This document shows positions 15,756 to 24,763 of a stretch of DNA of 64,000 nt, piece after piece (within the stretch, counting starts at the first letter, position 1; each line of letters opens with the position of its first letter). Origin of the DNA: an uncultured Roseateles sp. (GTDB lineage Bacteria; Pseudomonadota; Gammaproteobacteria; Burkholderiales; Burkholderiaceae_C); contig NZ_OY729424.1 of assembly GCF_963422335.1 (NCBI RefSeq), positions 2,666,001-2,730,000 on the forward strand, given 5' to 3'. The notes beneath the pieces are model-generated. The model had not been told where the DNA came from. It searched no databases and worked only from the letters and a program-made list of their open reading frames with translations. The position numbers and the translations under genes were made by a program.

Positions 15756-18398
15756 ATGACACGACATCGCCTTCGCAACGCCCAGCCTTGTACGGCCATC
15801 GCGGCCGCGATAGGACTGCTTTGCGCCGCCCTGCAGCCGGCCATGGCCCAACAGGCCGAACCCAGCGACAAGTCTGAACTGCCCACTGTCATTGTCAGCG
15901 CAACACGCACGGCCAGCAGCCTGCTGAAGACGCCGGTTGCGGTCACGGCGCTGACCCAGGAGGCGCTCAGTCGAGAAGGCATCACGGACGTGCGCGGACT
16001 CTCCGGCACGGTTCCAAACCTTCAGATTTCGGTCGGCACGGACTCCGGCGTCCAGATCAATATTCGGGGCGTGGGGTCAACCAACTTCACCGAAATCGGC
16101 GATCCCGCGGTCGGGCTGCATGTGGCAGGGCTGTACTCGCCGCGTCCACAGGGTGCCCTGGCGCTGATGTTCGACCTTGAGCAGGTTGAAGTATTGCGAG
16201 GCCCTCAAGGCACGCTGTTCGGACGCAACTCGACCGGCGGGAGCGTCAACATCATTCCGGCCAAGCCAGACTTCGGTTCGACATACGGCAGTGCCGAGTT
16301 GGACTTTGGCAGCTACAACAAGCGGCAGACAAACATCATTCAAAACGTCGCCGTCAATAGCAACCTGGCCCTGCGTGCGACCTTCAGCAAAGTCAAGCGC
16401 GACGGCTGGATTCATCAGCGGCAGGACTTCACGGATGTGGACCTGCCCGACCAAGGCTTCCATGCGGATGGCATTCCTGATGTCGATCAGCGTCGCAACG
16501 CGGAGGTGCCCAAAAGCCGCTACTACTACAACCGTGACGAGTGGGCCTTCCGCCTGGCGGGCCGAACGAAGCTGAGCGACTCGCTGGAATGGCTGTTGAC
16601 CTACGAGAAGTTCCAGAACTCGGGCGCTGGGCAGATTGCCCTCAAAGACTGCGATCAGGCCGCCGGAACCGCCTTTGCCTGCCAGGGCAACCCCTGGGAC
16701 GTGAAGATCAATGTGCCGGGCAAGACCGACATGAAGATCGATACCCTGCGTTCTGCGCTGACCTGGAAGCTGAGTCCGTCGAGCTCGGTCGAGTACGGCG
16801 TGGCCTTCGCCAGTCAACGGCGCTCGCAGATCGCTGACGACGATGCGGGCTACCACCCGCTTGCCAGCCAGGTGACCGTTCATCAGCCTATCGGTCCCGA
16901 AGGCGACGGTGGAGTTTGGCCGGTACGCGACGAGACGTCCATCACCCTGGGCTCCAAGTTCAAGTCGACGGTGCATGAACTGCAGTTGAAGCAGCGCTTT
17001 GACACGGTGCAATTGGTGTCCGGCTTGTTCTGGATGCACGAAAAGAATGCGATCGACTACGCGCAGGAGCAATTGGTCACAATGCCCTTCGGCTTTCCGA
17101 CCAGCCAGTTCTACCAGCAGCCGAACCGTCAGATCGATGCCAAGGCGATCTTCGCTCAAGCGGACTGGAAGATTGCTCAAGGATGGACGGCGACCATTGG
17201 CGGCCGGTTCAGCCGCGACCAGAAGTCCGACCAGGGTGGTCGGGTCTACGGCAGCTGGGACGGTACGACGCCCGCCTACTACAACGACTTGTTCCATCCC
17301 GGCACGCCGGGTGAGCCGGGCTTCCGGGCCCACAACGGCCGGGATCTGACCGAGGCCATGGGACCGTTTGCCGGCGTCGGCGCCTACAGCCAATGGGGCG
17401 AGCCGGCCGGCAACGACCACTCGGAGAGCTGGAAGAAGTTCACCTACCGTCTCGGTCTGTCGAACCAAGTCACGCCGAACGACATGATCTACACCTCCTT
17501 GTCCACCGGCTACAAGGCCGGCGGCTTTGGTGACAAGGACGATATCTGCGGCGGCAAGACCTGTGTCAACGGACCGGCCGGACCGCAGTACAGCTTCTTC
17601 CCCTACCAGCCGGAGACGGTCACCAACCTCGAATTTGGCTACAAGGGCCTGATGCTCAACCGCCGCTTGAGCGTTTCGGCTACGGCTTTCTTCAGCGTCT
17701 ACAAGGGCATGCAGGTCACGGGCGACTTTTTTGCGGCACGGGTCAAGCATGACGGGCCTTGCCCGGACGACAGCCCGACCTGTGACATCGTCACCAAGTA
17801 TCAGACGGTTAATGTGGGCAGAGTCCTCATTCCGGGCCTTGAAGTGGAACTTGACTACAAGCCTTGGGCGGGCGCAAGGATGGGCGCCTTCTTCTCCTAC
17901 ATCAACAGCAAGATGAAGGACTATGCGTCGTACAGCGACAGCTGGAACTGCGGCGTGCGTGCCGACGTGCATGCGCCGGCCTGCCCGGATCTCTATGCTG
18001 GACCCAATCGCGAACTCGCAGGCCGCCAGATCTATGACATCACTGGCAACAAGCTGCCGAACTCTCCCAAGTACAGCTTCGGCCTGAACTTTTCGCAACG
18101 CTTCGAGCTTGAGGGTGGTTACGAGATCGTGCCCTGGGTGAACCTGAAATGGCAGGACAAGATGTACCTGACGCTGCGAAACCTGGACAACCCGCACATC
18201 TCGGACGCGCAGAAGGCCTTTGCCAAGGTGGACCTATCGGTAAAGGTCAATGCGCCCAAGCTATGGCATGCCGAGTTCTACGTCCTCAATGCCACCAACA
18301 AGATGACCAAGAACTCTGCCCAGGACGGGAACGGCTTTGTGCGGGGCTATTGGAACGATCCGCGCATGGTTGGCGTTCGGATCGGGGTGGACTACTGA
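15756..18398 (+). CDS. TonB-dependent outer-membrane receptor
   Basis: An 880-residue receptor. A signal peptide covers residues 1-31 (cleavage after AMA), a TonB-box-like segment is PTVIVSATR (43-51), the plug follows (TPVAVTALTQEALSREGITD, VEVLRGPQGTLFGRNSTGGS), then a long beta-barrel ending in an aromatic residue (VRIGVDY), as outer-membrane proteins do. The frame is open from 15660, but the ATG at 15756 has AGGAGC at the right distance and directly precedes the signal peptide. It is about 70 bases after the permease stop and probably belongs to the same operon. In this setting it likely imports an oligosaccharide for the GH9 enzyme rather than an iron chelate; that is inference. Confidence 0.9.
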   Translation: MTRHRLRNAQPCTAIAAAIGLLCAALQPAMAQQAEPSDKSELPTVIVSATRTASSLLKTPVAVTALTQEALSREGITDVRGLSGTVPNLQISVGTDSGVQINIRGVGSTNFTEIGDPAVGLHVAGLYSPRPQGALALMFDLEQVEVLRGPQGTLFGRNSTGGSVNIIPAKPDFGSTYGSAELDFGSYNKRQTNIIQNVAVNSNLALRATFSKVKRDGWIHQRQDFTDVDLPDQGFHADGIPDVDQRRNAEVPKSRYYYNRDEWAFRLAGRTKLSDSLEWLLTYEKFQNSGAGQIALKDCDQAAGTAFACQGNPWDVKINVPGKTDMKIDTLRSALTWKLSPSSSVEYGVAFASQRRSQIADDDAGYHPLASQVTVHQPIGPEGDGGVWPVRDETSITLGSKFKSTVHELQLKQRFDTVQLVSGLFWMHEKNAIDYAQEQLVTMPFGFPTSQFYQQPNRQIDAKAIFAQADWKIAQGWTATIGGRFSRDQKSDQGGRVYGSWDGTTPAYYNDLFHPGTPGEPGFRAHNGRDLTEAMGPFAGVGAYSQWGEPAGNDHSESWKKFTYRLGLSNQVTPNDMIYTSLSTGYKAGGFGDKDDICGGKTCVNGPAGPQYSFFPYQPETVTNLEFGYKGLMLNRRLSVSATAFFSVYKGMQVTGDFFAARVKHDGPCPDDSPTCDIVTKYQTVNVGRVLIPGLEVELDYKPWAGARMGAFFSYINSKMKDYASYSDSWNCGVRADVHAPACPDLYAGPNRELAGRQIYDITGNKLPNSPKYSFGLNFSQRFELEGGYEIVPWVNLKWQDKMYLTLRNLDNPHISDAQKAFAKVDLSVKVNAPKLWHAEFYVLNATNKMTKNSAQDGNGFVRGYWNDPRMVGVRIGVDY

Positions 18399-18524
18399 GC
18401 TGGCTTGTCGCAGCACCGTTGATCAAGGAGGCCGGGGAGGTTGTCAGTCGCATCGAGCTTCAGGTCGTGCCCCCTACAATGCAGCGCAGACCGTCTCACT
18501 TCATTGTTGAACAAGGCTTTCCCT

Positions 18525-19457
18525 ATGAAAAACGAGCCCCCTGCTGCTGCCACAGGCACCGCCCAGACCCCCGACTTGTCCCATATCGCTGCGCGCGACA
18601 AGGCCGAGATCCTGTCTCAGGCCCTGCCTTACATCCGCCGCTTCCATGGCAAGACCATCGTCATCAAGTACGGTGGCAATGCGATGACCGATCCGGCCTT
18701 GCAGCAGGACTTTGCCGAGGACGTGGTGTTGCTGAAGCTGGTCGGCCTGAACCCGGTGGTGGTGCATGGCGGCGGGCCGCAGATCGAGGGGGCCTTGAGC
18801 CGCCTGGGCAAGAAGGGCCACTTCATCCAGGGCATGCGGGTCACCGACGAGGAGACGATGGAAGTCGTCGAATGGGTGCTGGCCGGCCAGGTGCAGCAGG
18901 ACATCGTCGGCCTGATCAATGTCGCCGGCGGCAAGGCCGTGGGCCTGACTGGGCGCGATGGCGGCCTGATACGCGCCAAGAAGCTGAAGATGATAGACAA
19001 GGACGATCCGGCCAAGGAGCACGATGTGGGCCAGGTCGGCGACATCGTCAGCATCGACCCCAGCGTGGTCAAGGCGCTGCAGGATGACCAGTTCATCCCG
19101 GTCATCAGCCCGATAGGCTTTGGCGAAAACAACGAGAGCTACAACATCAATGCCGATGTGGTGGCCGGCAAGCTGGCCGAGGTGCTGAAGGCCGAGAAGC
19201 TGATGCTCTTGACGAACACGCCCGGCGTGCTGAACAAGGCCGGCGAGCTGCTGACCGATCTGAGCGCCCGCGAGATCGACGACCTGTTCGCCGATGGCAC
19301 GATCTCCGGCGGCATGCTGCCCAAGATCTCGTCGGCACTGGACGCGGCCAAGAGCGGCGTCAACGCGGTGCACATCATCGACGGGCGGGTGCCGCATGCG
19401 ATGCTGCTTGAGATCCTGACCGATCAGGCTTACGGCACGATGATTCGTTCGCATTGA
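18525..19457 (+). CDS. argB: acetylglutamate kinase
   Basis: A 310-residue amino-acid kinase catalysing ATP-dependent phosphorylation of N-acetylglutamate, the second step of arginine synthesis. Family features are IVIKYGGNAM near the N-terminus, the substrate loop VVVHGGGPQI, NVAGGKAVGLTGRDGGLI, and the C-terminal GTISGGMLPKISSALDAAKSGV. The N-terminal extension before IRRFHGKTIVIKYGG is a little longer than in E. coli ArgB. The ATG at 18525 is chosen over an upstream frame start at 18441. Its TGA overlaps the TTG start of the next gene, so the two are coupled. Confidence 0.95.
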   Translation: MKNEPPAAATGTAQTPDLSHIAARDKAEILSQALPYIRRFHGKTIVIKYGGNAMTDPALQQDFAEDVVLLKLVGLNPVVVHGGGPQIEGALSRLGKKGHFIQGMRVTDEETMEVVEWVLAGQVQQDIVGLINVAGGKAVGLTGRDGGLIRAKKLKMIDKDDPAKEHDVGQVGDIVSIDPSVVKALQDDQFIPVISPIGFGENNESYNINADVVAGKLAEVLKAEKLMLLTNTPGVLNKAGELLTDLSAREIDDLFADGTISGGMLPKISSALDAAKSGVNAVHIIDGRVPHAMLLEILTDQAYGTMIRSH

Positions 19458-20140
19458 AGAAGCAATCCCCGGTCTGGTTGTTCGACCTGGACAACACGCT
19501 GCACAACGCGTCCCACCACGTGTTCGGGGCGCTGAATGTGGCGATGACCGATTTCATCGCGCGCGAGCTGCAGCTGCCGCGCGATGAGGCAAACGCGCTG
19601 CGCGGCCATTACTGGCGGCGCTATGGCGCGACGATGCTGGGCCTGGTGCGACATCACGGCGTCCGTGCCGCGCACTTCCTGGCCGACACGCACGCCTTGC
19701 CCGAGCTGGAGCAGCATGTGCACACCCATGCCCATGATCTGGCGGCGCTGAAGCGGCTGCGTGGCCGCAAATACATCCTGACCAATGCGCCGGCCGCCTA
19801 CACGCAGCGCGTGCTGCAGCAACTGGGTATGGCGCATTTGTTCGACGGCGTGATCGCGGTCGAGCAGATGCGCATGTTCGGCCATCTGCGGCCCAAGCCC
19901 GACCGCCGGATGTTTCGCCACATCGCGGCGCGGCTGCGCGTGCCAGCCGGCCGATGCGTGTTGGTCGAGGACACGCTGGAACACCAGAAGTCGGCCCGCG
20001 CGGTGGGCATGCAGACGGTCTGGATGCAGCGCTGGGCGCGCCTGGGACTGGCAAGCCCTCATGGTCGGGTGCGCATGGCCAGAAAACCGGTTTATGTGGA
20101 CCGACGCGTGCGCAGCCTGGGCGATCTGCGCGGCGGCTGA
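19454..20140 (+). CDS. HAD-family pyrimidine 5'-nucleotidase-like phosphatase
   Basis: A 228-residue haloacid-dehalogenase phosphatase. Motif I is WLFDLDNTLHNASHH (nucleophile and acid/base Asp), motif II is ILTNAP, and motif III is the Lys of KPDRRMF followed by VLVEDTLEHQKSA. The family removes phosphate from pyrimidine nucleotides or similar small molecules. The only sensible start is TTG at 19454, sharing TTGA with the argB stop; no ATG or GTG lies between it and the first HAD motif. The argB-HAD-slmA order recurs in Burkholderiales. Confidence 0.85.
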   Translation: MKKQSPVWLFDLDNTLHNASHHVFGALNVAMTDFIARELQLPRDEANALRGHYWRRYGATMLGLVRHHGVRAAHFLADTHALPELEQHVHTHAHDLAALKRLRGRKYILTNAPAAYTQRVLQQLGMAHLFDGVIAVEQMRMFGHLRPKPDRRMFRHIAARLRVPAGRCVLVEDTLEHQKSARAVGMQTVWMQRWARLGLASPHGRVRMARKPVYVDRRVRSLGDLRGG

Positions 20141-20226
20141 CTTAGTGGTTTACCAGAGCCGGGAGGGGTTGCCGGCCTGTGCCAGAATCCATCACGCCTC
20201 CAACGTATTGCTTTCCGCCTACCCCG

Positions 20227-20892
20227 ATGCCCGACTCCACCGAACACGCAGTTCCCGAATCGGACCTCCCGGCCGAGGAGGCCGTGGTTGCACCGGCAGC
20301 GGCGGCCACGCGCAAGCGGCCCAAGCCTGGCGAGCGCCGGGTGCAGATTCTGCAGACGCTGGCGTCCATGCTGGAGCAGCCGGGTGCCGAGCGCATCACC
20401 ACCGCCGCCCTGGCCGCGGCGTTGCAGGTCAGCGAGGCCGCTCTTTACCGCCATTTCGCCAGCAAGGCGCAGATGTTCGAGGGGCTGATCGAGTTCATCG
20501 AAACCAGCATCTTCACCCTGGTCAACCAGATCAGCGAGCGCGAGGCCTCGGGCCTGGCCCAGGCGCAGAAGATCGTTTCGGTGCTCCTGCAGTTCGGTGA
20601 ACGCAACCCGGGCATGACGCGGGTGATGGTGGGCGATGCGCTGGTGTTCGAGAACGAACGGCTGGTGCTGCGCATGAACCAGTTCTTCGATCGCATCGAG
20701 TCGTCGCTGCGCCAGAGCCTGCGCCTGGCCGCCGAGGCCAGCGGTTCGACCACGCCGACGGTGCAGGCCAATATGCAGGCCTCGGTGCTGGTGTCGTTCG
20801 TGCTTGGCCGGCTGCAGCGCTATGCGCGCTCGGGCTTCAAGCGTTCGCCGACCGAGCAACTGGATGCCTCGCTGGGCATGATGGTCGGCTGA
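20227..20892 (+). CDS. slmA: nucleoid occlusion factor SlmA (TetR family)
   Basis: A 221-residue TetR-type DNA-binding protein. After a disordered Ala/Glu-rich N-terminus comes KPGERRVQILQTLASMLEQP and the helix-turn-helix ITTAALAAALQVSEAALYRH with FASKAQMFEGLIEFIE, characteristic of SlmA. The ligand-binding half keeps the SlmA wording (NPGMTRVMVGDALVFENERL, RINQFFDRIE-like). SlmA binds dispersed chromosomal sites and blocks FtsZ rings over unsegregated DNA. The ATG at 20227 is preferred over the frame start at 20179. Position after argB and the HAD gene agrees. Confidence 0.9.
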   Translation: MPDSTEHAVPESDLPAEEAVVAPAAAATRKRPKPGERRVQILQTLASMLEQPGAERITTAALAAALQVSEAALYRHFASKAQMFEGLIEFIETSIFTLVNQISEREASGLAQAQKIVSVLLQFGERNPGMTRVMVGDALVFENERLVLRMNQFFDRIESSLRQSLRLAAEASGSTTPTVQANMQASVLVSFVLGRLQRYARSGFKRSPTEQLDASLGMMVG

Positions 20893-20903
20893 GGGCTGAG
20901 GCC

Positions 20904-22091
20904 TCAGGGGCTGGCGGCGAACACCTGCACCGTCAGCGGCAAGGCCTGCTCGTACAACTGGTCGGGCGTGCGCTTGGCTGCGTCATTGGACACAGGCACG
21001 GCTTCCACATCGAGCACCTTTGTGCTGAGCAGGGCGCTCAGCGGCGCCATGCGAGGCACGGCATCTGGCCCCGTCAGGCTGACTCCGACCAGCCGGCCGG
21101 CTTGATCGAATACCGGTCCGCCCTGCGATTGCTGGGGCAGGCCGATGCCCAGGGCTTGAGTCGTGCCCATTCCGGCGCGGCCCAGAAATCCGGTGTGCAT
21201 GGCGGGCCAGGCCGCTTGGGTGGTGGGCGTAGCCAGATGGTTGAAGGCGCTGGCCGGGCTACCGGCATAGGCATCGCGCGGCGCGCGGGTCAGGCGGGCT
21301 GATCCATCTGGCGGTGTTATTGGTCCGTCCAGCTGCAGCAATGCCAGGCCCAGGGCGTCCAGACCTGTGCGCAGGGTCGCGGCGCGGGTCACGCCGAGTC
21401 CGTTGCGCACCCATAGCGCTTGTGCGTCCCGTACGGCGTCCAAGGGCACCAGAGCCAAGCGCCCCTCCCCGATCAAGAGACCGCTGGCCACGGCTCTTGC
21501 CTGGGACGGCACGTAGGCGCCGGTGGCCGGCGGGCCGGGCCGCGCGGCTGCGGCCTCCGGTAAGGGTTCCGGCGCGGCATCGGCTTCCAGGTGGCCAAGT
21601 TGCTGCTTCAGTGCCAGCAATGGGTGATGGCCGGGCATCCGGGCCAGCCCCGCATCAATCAGGCGCAGGGCATAGGCCGGCTGCTCGCTCAAGCCCAGCA
21701 ACCAGGCGTACAGCGTCAGCGCCTCCGGCTCTTGCAGATGAGCGCCGGCGGTGTGCGAGGCAAAGCCCAGCGCCTGGCGGTAGTTGCCGCCCTGCACCTG
21801 GGCCTGGACCATCAGCATCTCGGTGTCGGCCGCGTGGCTCATCGCACCGGCCGCCTCGAGGCGGCTCAACGCCGCCTGGCTGTCGCCCTGGGCCAGGGCG
21901 GCACGGGCGGCTGCCAGCAGGCTTTGGCGCTCGGCCTCGTTGCCCATCTGCGCGGCCCTTTCTCGCAGACGCTGGGCGGCAAGCACCGGCAGTGGTGTGA
22001 CGGCCTGTGCTTGCGCGTCGCTGCTGGCCCAGGCAGCCGCCAGGGCCAGGCTCAGCAGCGCGCACGCCCCTCGTACTCGCGCTTGCTGCAT
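20904..22091 (-). CDS. exported TPR protein with an inactive trypsin-like domain
   Basis: A 395-residue protein with a signal peptide (residues 1-29, ending AQA). The first half is TPR-like helical repeats (SLLAAARAALAQGDSQAALS, MVQAQVQGGNYRQALGFASH, YAWLLGLSEQPAYALRLIDA). From about residue 195 the pattern is that of a chymotrypsin/HtrA-fold domain: VASGLLIGEGRLALVPLDAV, LALLQLDG, and GLPQQSQGGPVFDQAGRLVG (317-336). The catalytic Ser position of G-x-S-G-G is Gln here (QSQGG, 321-325), and the expected His and Asp positions are also replaced, so it should be a pseudoprotease. Its start overlaps the 5'-nucleotidase stop by one base (TGATG), so it is the last gene of that operon. Confidence 0.7.
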   Translation of the reverse strand: MQQARVRGACALLSLALAAAWASSDAQAQAVTPLPVLAAQRLRERAAQMGNEAERQSLLAAARAALAQGDSQAALSRLEAAGAMSHAADTEMLMVQAQVQGGNYRQALGFASHTAGAHLQEPEALTLYAWLLGLSEQPAYALRLIDAGLARMPGHHPLLALKQQLGHLEADAAPEPLPEAAAARPGPPATGAYVPSQARAVASGLLIGEGRLALVPLDAVRDAQALWVRNGLGVTRAATLRTGLDALGLALLQLDGPITPPDGSARLTRAPRDAYAGSPASAFNHLATPTTQAAWPAMHTGFLGRAGMGTTQALGIGLPQQSQGGPVFDQAGRLVGVSLTGPDAVPRMAPLSALLSTKVLDVEAVPVSNDAAKRTPDQLYEQALPLTVQVFAASP

Positions 22092-24007
22092 CAGGGCTGG
22101 GTCGTGATGCGCGGCTTCTTCAGCGCGGCGGCGCTGGGGTCGTAGGCCGCCGAAGGCGCCTTGTAGCCGGCCAGATAGGCGACCAGGGCGTCGATGTCCT
22201 GGGCGCCGCCCAGTGTGTTGGTGCCGCCGATCAAGGTGGTGTAGCCGTCGCCGCCGGTGGCCATAAAGTTGTTGACGGTGACGCGATAGGTCTTGGCCGG
22301 GTTCTGCACCACGCCATTGATGACGAGGTTGTCGGTCGGGCCGGTGATCTGCGGCGGATAGACCGTCACATCGGTGGGCGTGAAGGCCACATCGACGATC
22401 TTCGAGCAGGCCGGCGCACCGGTGCGCCAGCTGTAGCGCAGGCCGTTGGACACCTGCATGATTCGTTGCGCGGTCTGGCCCTTGCAGCCGCTGAACTGCT
22501 GCTCCAGCACGTCCTTGATCTGCTGGGCGGTCAAGGTCATCGTCACCAGGCTGTTGCCAAAGGGCTGCACGGTGAAGGCATCGCCATAACTCAGGTTATA
22601 GGGGAAGCTGGCAGGGGCCGGCTTGACGAAGCCCGGGCTGCGCACACCGCCGGCATTCATGAAGGCCATCACGGCGCCGCCCAGGCCTGCCGGTTGCGTG
22701 GCTTGCAGCTGGGCGTCGGCGATCAGGTCGCCGGCCTGCATTTCGCCGGCCGCGTTGGCGCCGTTGGTGAGGTCGGCAGTGATGCTGCCCACCACCTGGT
22801 TGGCCAGCGGCGAGACGGCTGCCTTGTAGGCCGCCACCACGTTCTTCACTTCCGGGTTGGCGGCAATGGCGTTGTTGATGGCCACATTGCTGCGGTCCAC
22901 CAGGCGGTTCACCGGGCTGACGTCGATGACGTCGCGGGTGGCCGGGTCGATCTTCAGGTCGACCTCGGTCAGCACGCGGCCGAAGGCGCTGGAGCTGGTC
23001 ACCGGCACCAGACGGCCGGCCTTGTTGGGCAGGCCGGCCAGGCGGGCCGCACCGCCGTTGTCGGTGGTGTTCTTCGAGCAGTTGTAGGCCGCGTGCGTGT
23101 GGCCGCTGATGACCAGGTCAACGGCGTTGTCCAGGCCCGCCACGATCTTGGCGATGTCGCTGTCCGAGCCATCGGTGTTCTTCAGGTTGTTCAGGCAGCC
23201 GTTGATATCCTGGTTGTTGAAGCCGCCGGCCACGGCCGGGTTCTGGAAACCCCCCTGGTGCACCAGCACGACGATGGACTCTATGCCCTGGGCGCGCAGC
23301 TTCGGCACCAGCGCGTTGACGGTCTCGGCCTCGTCCTTGAACTCCAGGCCGGCCACGCCGGTGGGTGTGACGATGCCGGGCGTGCCCTTCAAGGTCATGC
23401 CGATGAAGGCCACTTTCACGCCGTTGAAGCTCTTCACGCCATAAGCGGGCAGCAAGGGGCGGCCGGTAGCGGTCTCGATCACATTGGCCGACAGCCACTT
23501 GAACTTGGCGCCGTCGAAGGTGCCCGGCGCCGATGAGCCGAAGCCCTTGCAGCTGTTCGCGTCGGGATGGCCGTTGCTGAGCTTGCAGCCACCGTTTTGC
23601 AGGCGACGCAGCTCGTCCTTGCCCTTGTCGAACTCGTGGTTGCCGACCGCCGAAAAGTCGACGCCCATCTTGTTCAGCGTCTCCACCGCCGGTTCGTCGA
23701 AGAACAGCGAAGAGATCAGCGGCGTGGCGCCGACGAAGTCACCGCCGCCGACGACCACCGTGTTCATATTGGCGGCCTTCATCTGAGCCACATAGGCCGC
23801 CAGGTACTCGGCGCCACCGACGGCCGGACGCTGTCCCGACGGGACCGAGGTGTTGGCGCCAAAGGTGCCAGGTGATTCGAGATTGCCGTGGTAGTCGTTG
23901 AAACCGACGATCTTGATGGTGATGGGTGCAACGCTGGCGGCATGAGCCAGCGGTGCGAGGGCGAAGGCGGCCGACAGGGCCAGCAGCAGGGGGCGAATTT
24001 TCATCAT
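22091..24007 (-). CDS. secreted bifunctional metallophosphatase / 5'-nucleotidase (UshA-like)
   Basis: A 638-residue exported enzyme with signal peptide MMKIRPLLLALSAAFALAPLAHA. The calcineurin-like domain carries the binuclear metal motifs GFNDYHGNLE, GGGDFVGATP, GNHEFDKG and GHTHAAYNC. A 5'-nucleotidase C-terminal domain follows, with SYGDAFTVQPFGN and NNFMATGGDGYT. Such enzymes hydrolyse extracellular nucleotides or 2',3'-cyclic nucleotides to nucleosides and phosphate. The start may be the ATG at 24007 or 24004. It follows the PEP-CTERM gene by about 20 bases and is coupled to the TPR gene downstream. Confidence 0.9.
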   Translation of the reverse strand: MMKIRPLLLALSAAFALAPLAHAASVAPITIKIVGFNDYHGNLESPGTFGANTSVPSGQRPAVGGAEYLAAYVAQMKAANMNTVVVGGGDFVGATPLISSLFFDEPAVETLNKMGVDFSAVGNHEFDKGKDELRRLQNGGCKLSNGHPDANSCKGFGSSAPGTFDGAKFKWLSANVIETATGRPLLPAYGVKSFNGVKVAFIGMTLKGTPGIVTPTGVAGLEFKDEAETVNALVPKLRAQGIESIVVLVHQGGFQNPAVAGGFNNQDINGCLNNLKNTDGSDSDIAKIVAGLDNAVDLVISGHTHAAYNCSKNTTDNGGAARLAGLPNKAGRLVPVTSSSAFGRVLTEVDLKIDPATRDVIDVSPVNRLVDRSNVAINNAIAANPEVKNVVAAYKAAVSPLANQVVGSITADLTNGANAAGEMQAGDLIADAQLQATQPAGLGGAVMAFMNAGGVRSPGFVKPAPASFPYNLSYGDAFTVQPFGNSLVTMTLTAQQIKDVLEQQFSGCKGQTAQRIMQVSNGLRYSWRTGAPACSKIVDVAFTPTDVTVYPPQITGPTDNLVINGVVQNPAKTYRVTVNNFMATGGDGYTTLIGGTNTLGGAQDIDALVAYLAGYKAPSAAYDPSAAALKKPRITTQP

Positions 24008-24028
24008 GAAGGTGAGCTCAGTATTGGC

Positions 24029-24601
24029 TTACTTGCTGTCGCGGCGGCGCAGCACGGTGGTCAGCAGGGCCAGGCCGGCCAGCAGGGTGGCCAGGGTGGC
24101 GGGCTCGGGCACCGGCGAAATCTCCAGGCGCACGGCACCGAAAGTGGCGTTCAGATCGCCCACACCGTCGAGCGTGGTGGACTTGATCAGCAGGCCGGTG
24201 ATGTCATGGGCGCCGCTGCCCAGCGTGAACACGCCGCGGCTGAAGTGGGGGTTGGCCAGAGCCGCGTCGTAGCTGAATTCGATCGCGCCCAGGGCGTCGC
24301 CGTTGACGGCCAGGCTGGTGTTGCCCAGCAGGCTGGCACCGTCGCTGATGCGGAACTCGTCGCCGGAGAAGCCGGCGTCCACCACGGTCAAGGTGCCTTT
24401 GAAGCCGGTCGGAATGCTGAAGGTGAAGTTCAGCGCCGCGGCCTGGTCGTCGATCCAGCCCAAGGCATAGGGCGGCAGATTGCCGTCGACATTGAAGCCG
24501 GCCCAGCTGCCATCGTTGGCCAGGGTGGCGGCCTGGGCCGAGGACAGGCCGGCGGCCAGGGTCAGGCCGGCCGCAGCGATACGGAAGAAGCTCGTGTTCA
24601 T
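24029..24601 (-). CDS. PEP-CTERM sorting-domain protein
   Basis: A 190-residue exported protein with signal peptide (MNTSFFRIAAAGLTLAAGLS, ending AQA), a predicted beta-sandwich body and a C-terminal sorting signal: VPEPATLATL, a hydrophobic helix, then a basic end RRRDSK. Exosortase (EpsH/XrtA type) is expected to cleave near the PEP motif. The start at 24601 has AAGGAATCG upstream and is preferred over 24640. As first gene of the operon with the 5'-nucleotidase and the TPR pseudoprotease, it may be a surface partner of the nucleotidase. No exosortase gene lies in the window. Confidence 0.85.
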   Translation of the reverse strand: MNTSFFRIAAAGLTLAAGLSSAQAATLANDGSWAGFNVDGNLPPYALGWIDDQAAALNFTFSIPTGFKGTLTVVDAGFSGDEFRISDGASLLGNTSLAVNGDALGAIEFSYDAALANPHFSRGVFTLGSGAHDITGLLIKSTTLDGVGDLNATFGAVRLEISPVPEPATLATLLAGLALLTTVLRRRDSK

Positions 24602-24763
24602 CGTCGATTCCTTGTGGAGGTCCTGCCGCAGCAGCGGCACGTGGCGACAATGCCTGCGGCCGGTGACCCGCCGGTGACGCGCCCGGCCCTGGGGTGTAGT
24701 GCTAACGGACCATGGGGGCTATGGCCGACCGCTACACTGGCCGGCCGCTGACCCCAATTCATC

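Noticed and set aside
16077..18197. 706-residue frame opposite the TonB receptor
   Set aside because: Antisense shadow; the plus-strand protein has signal peptide, plug and barrel end.
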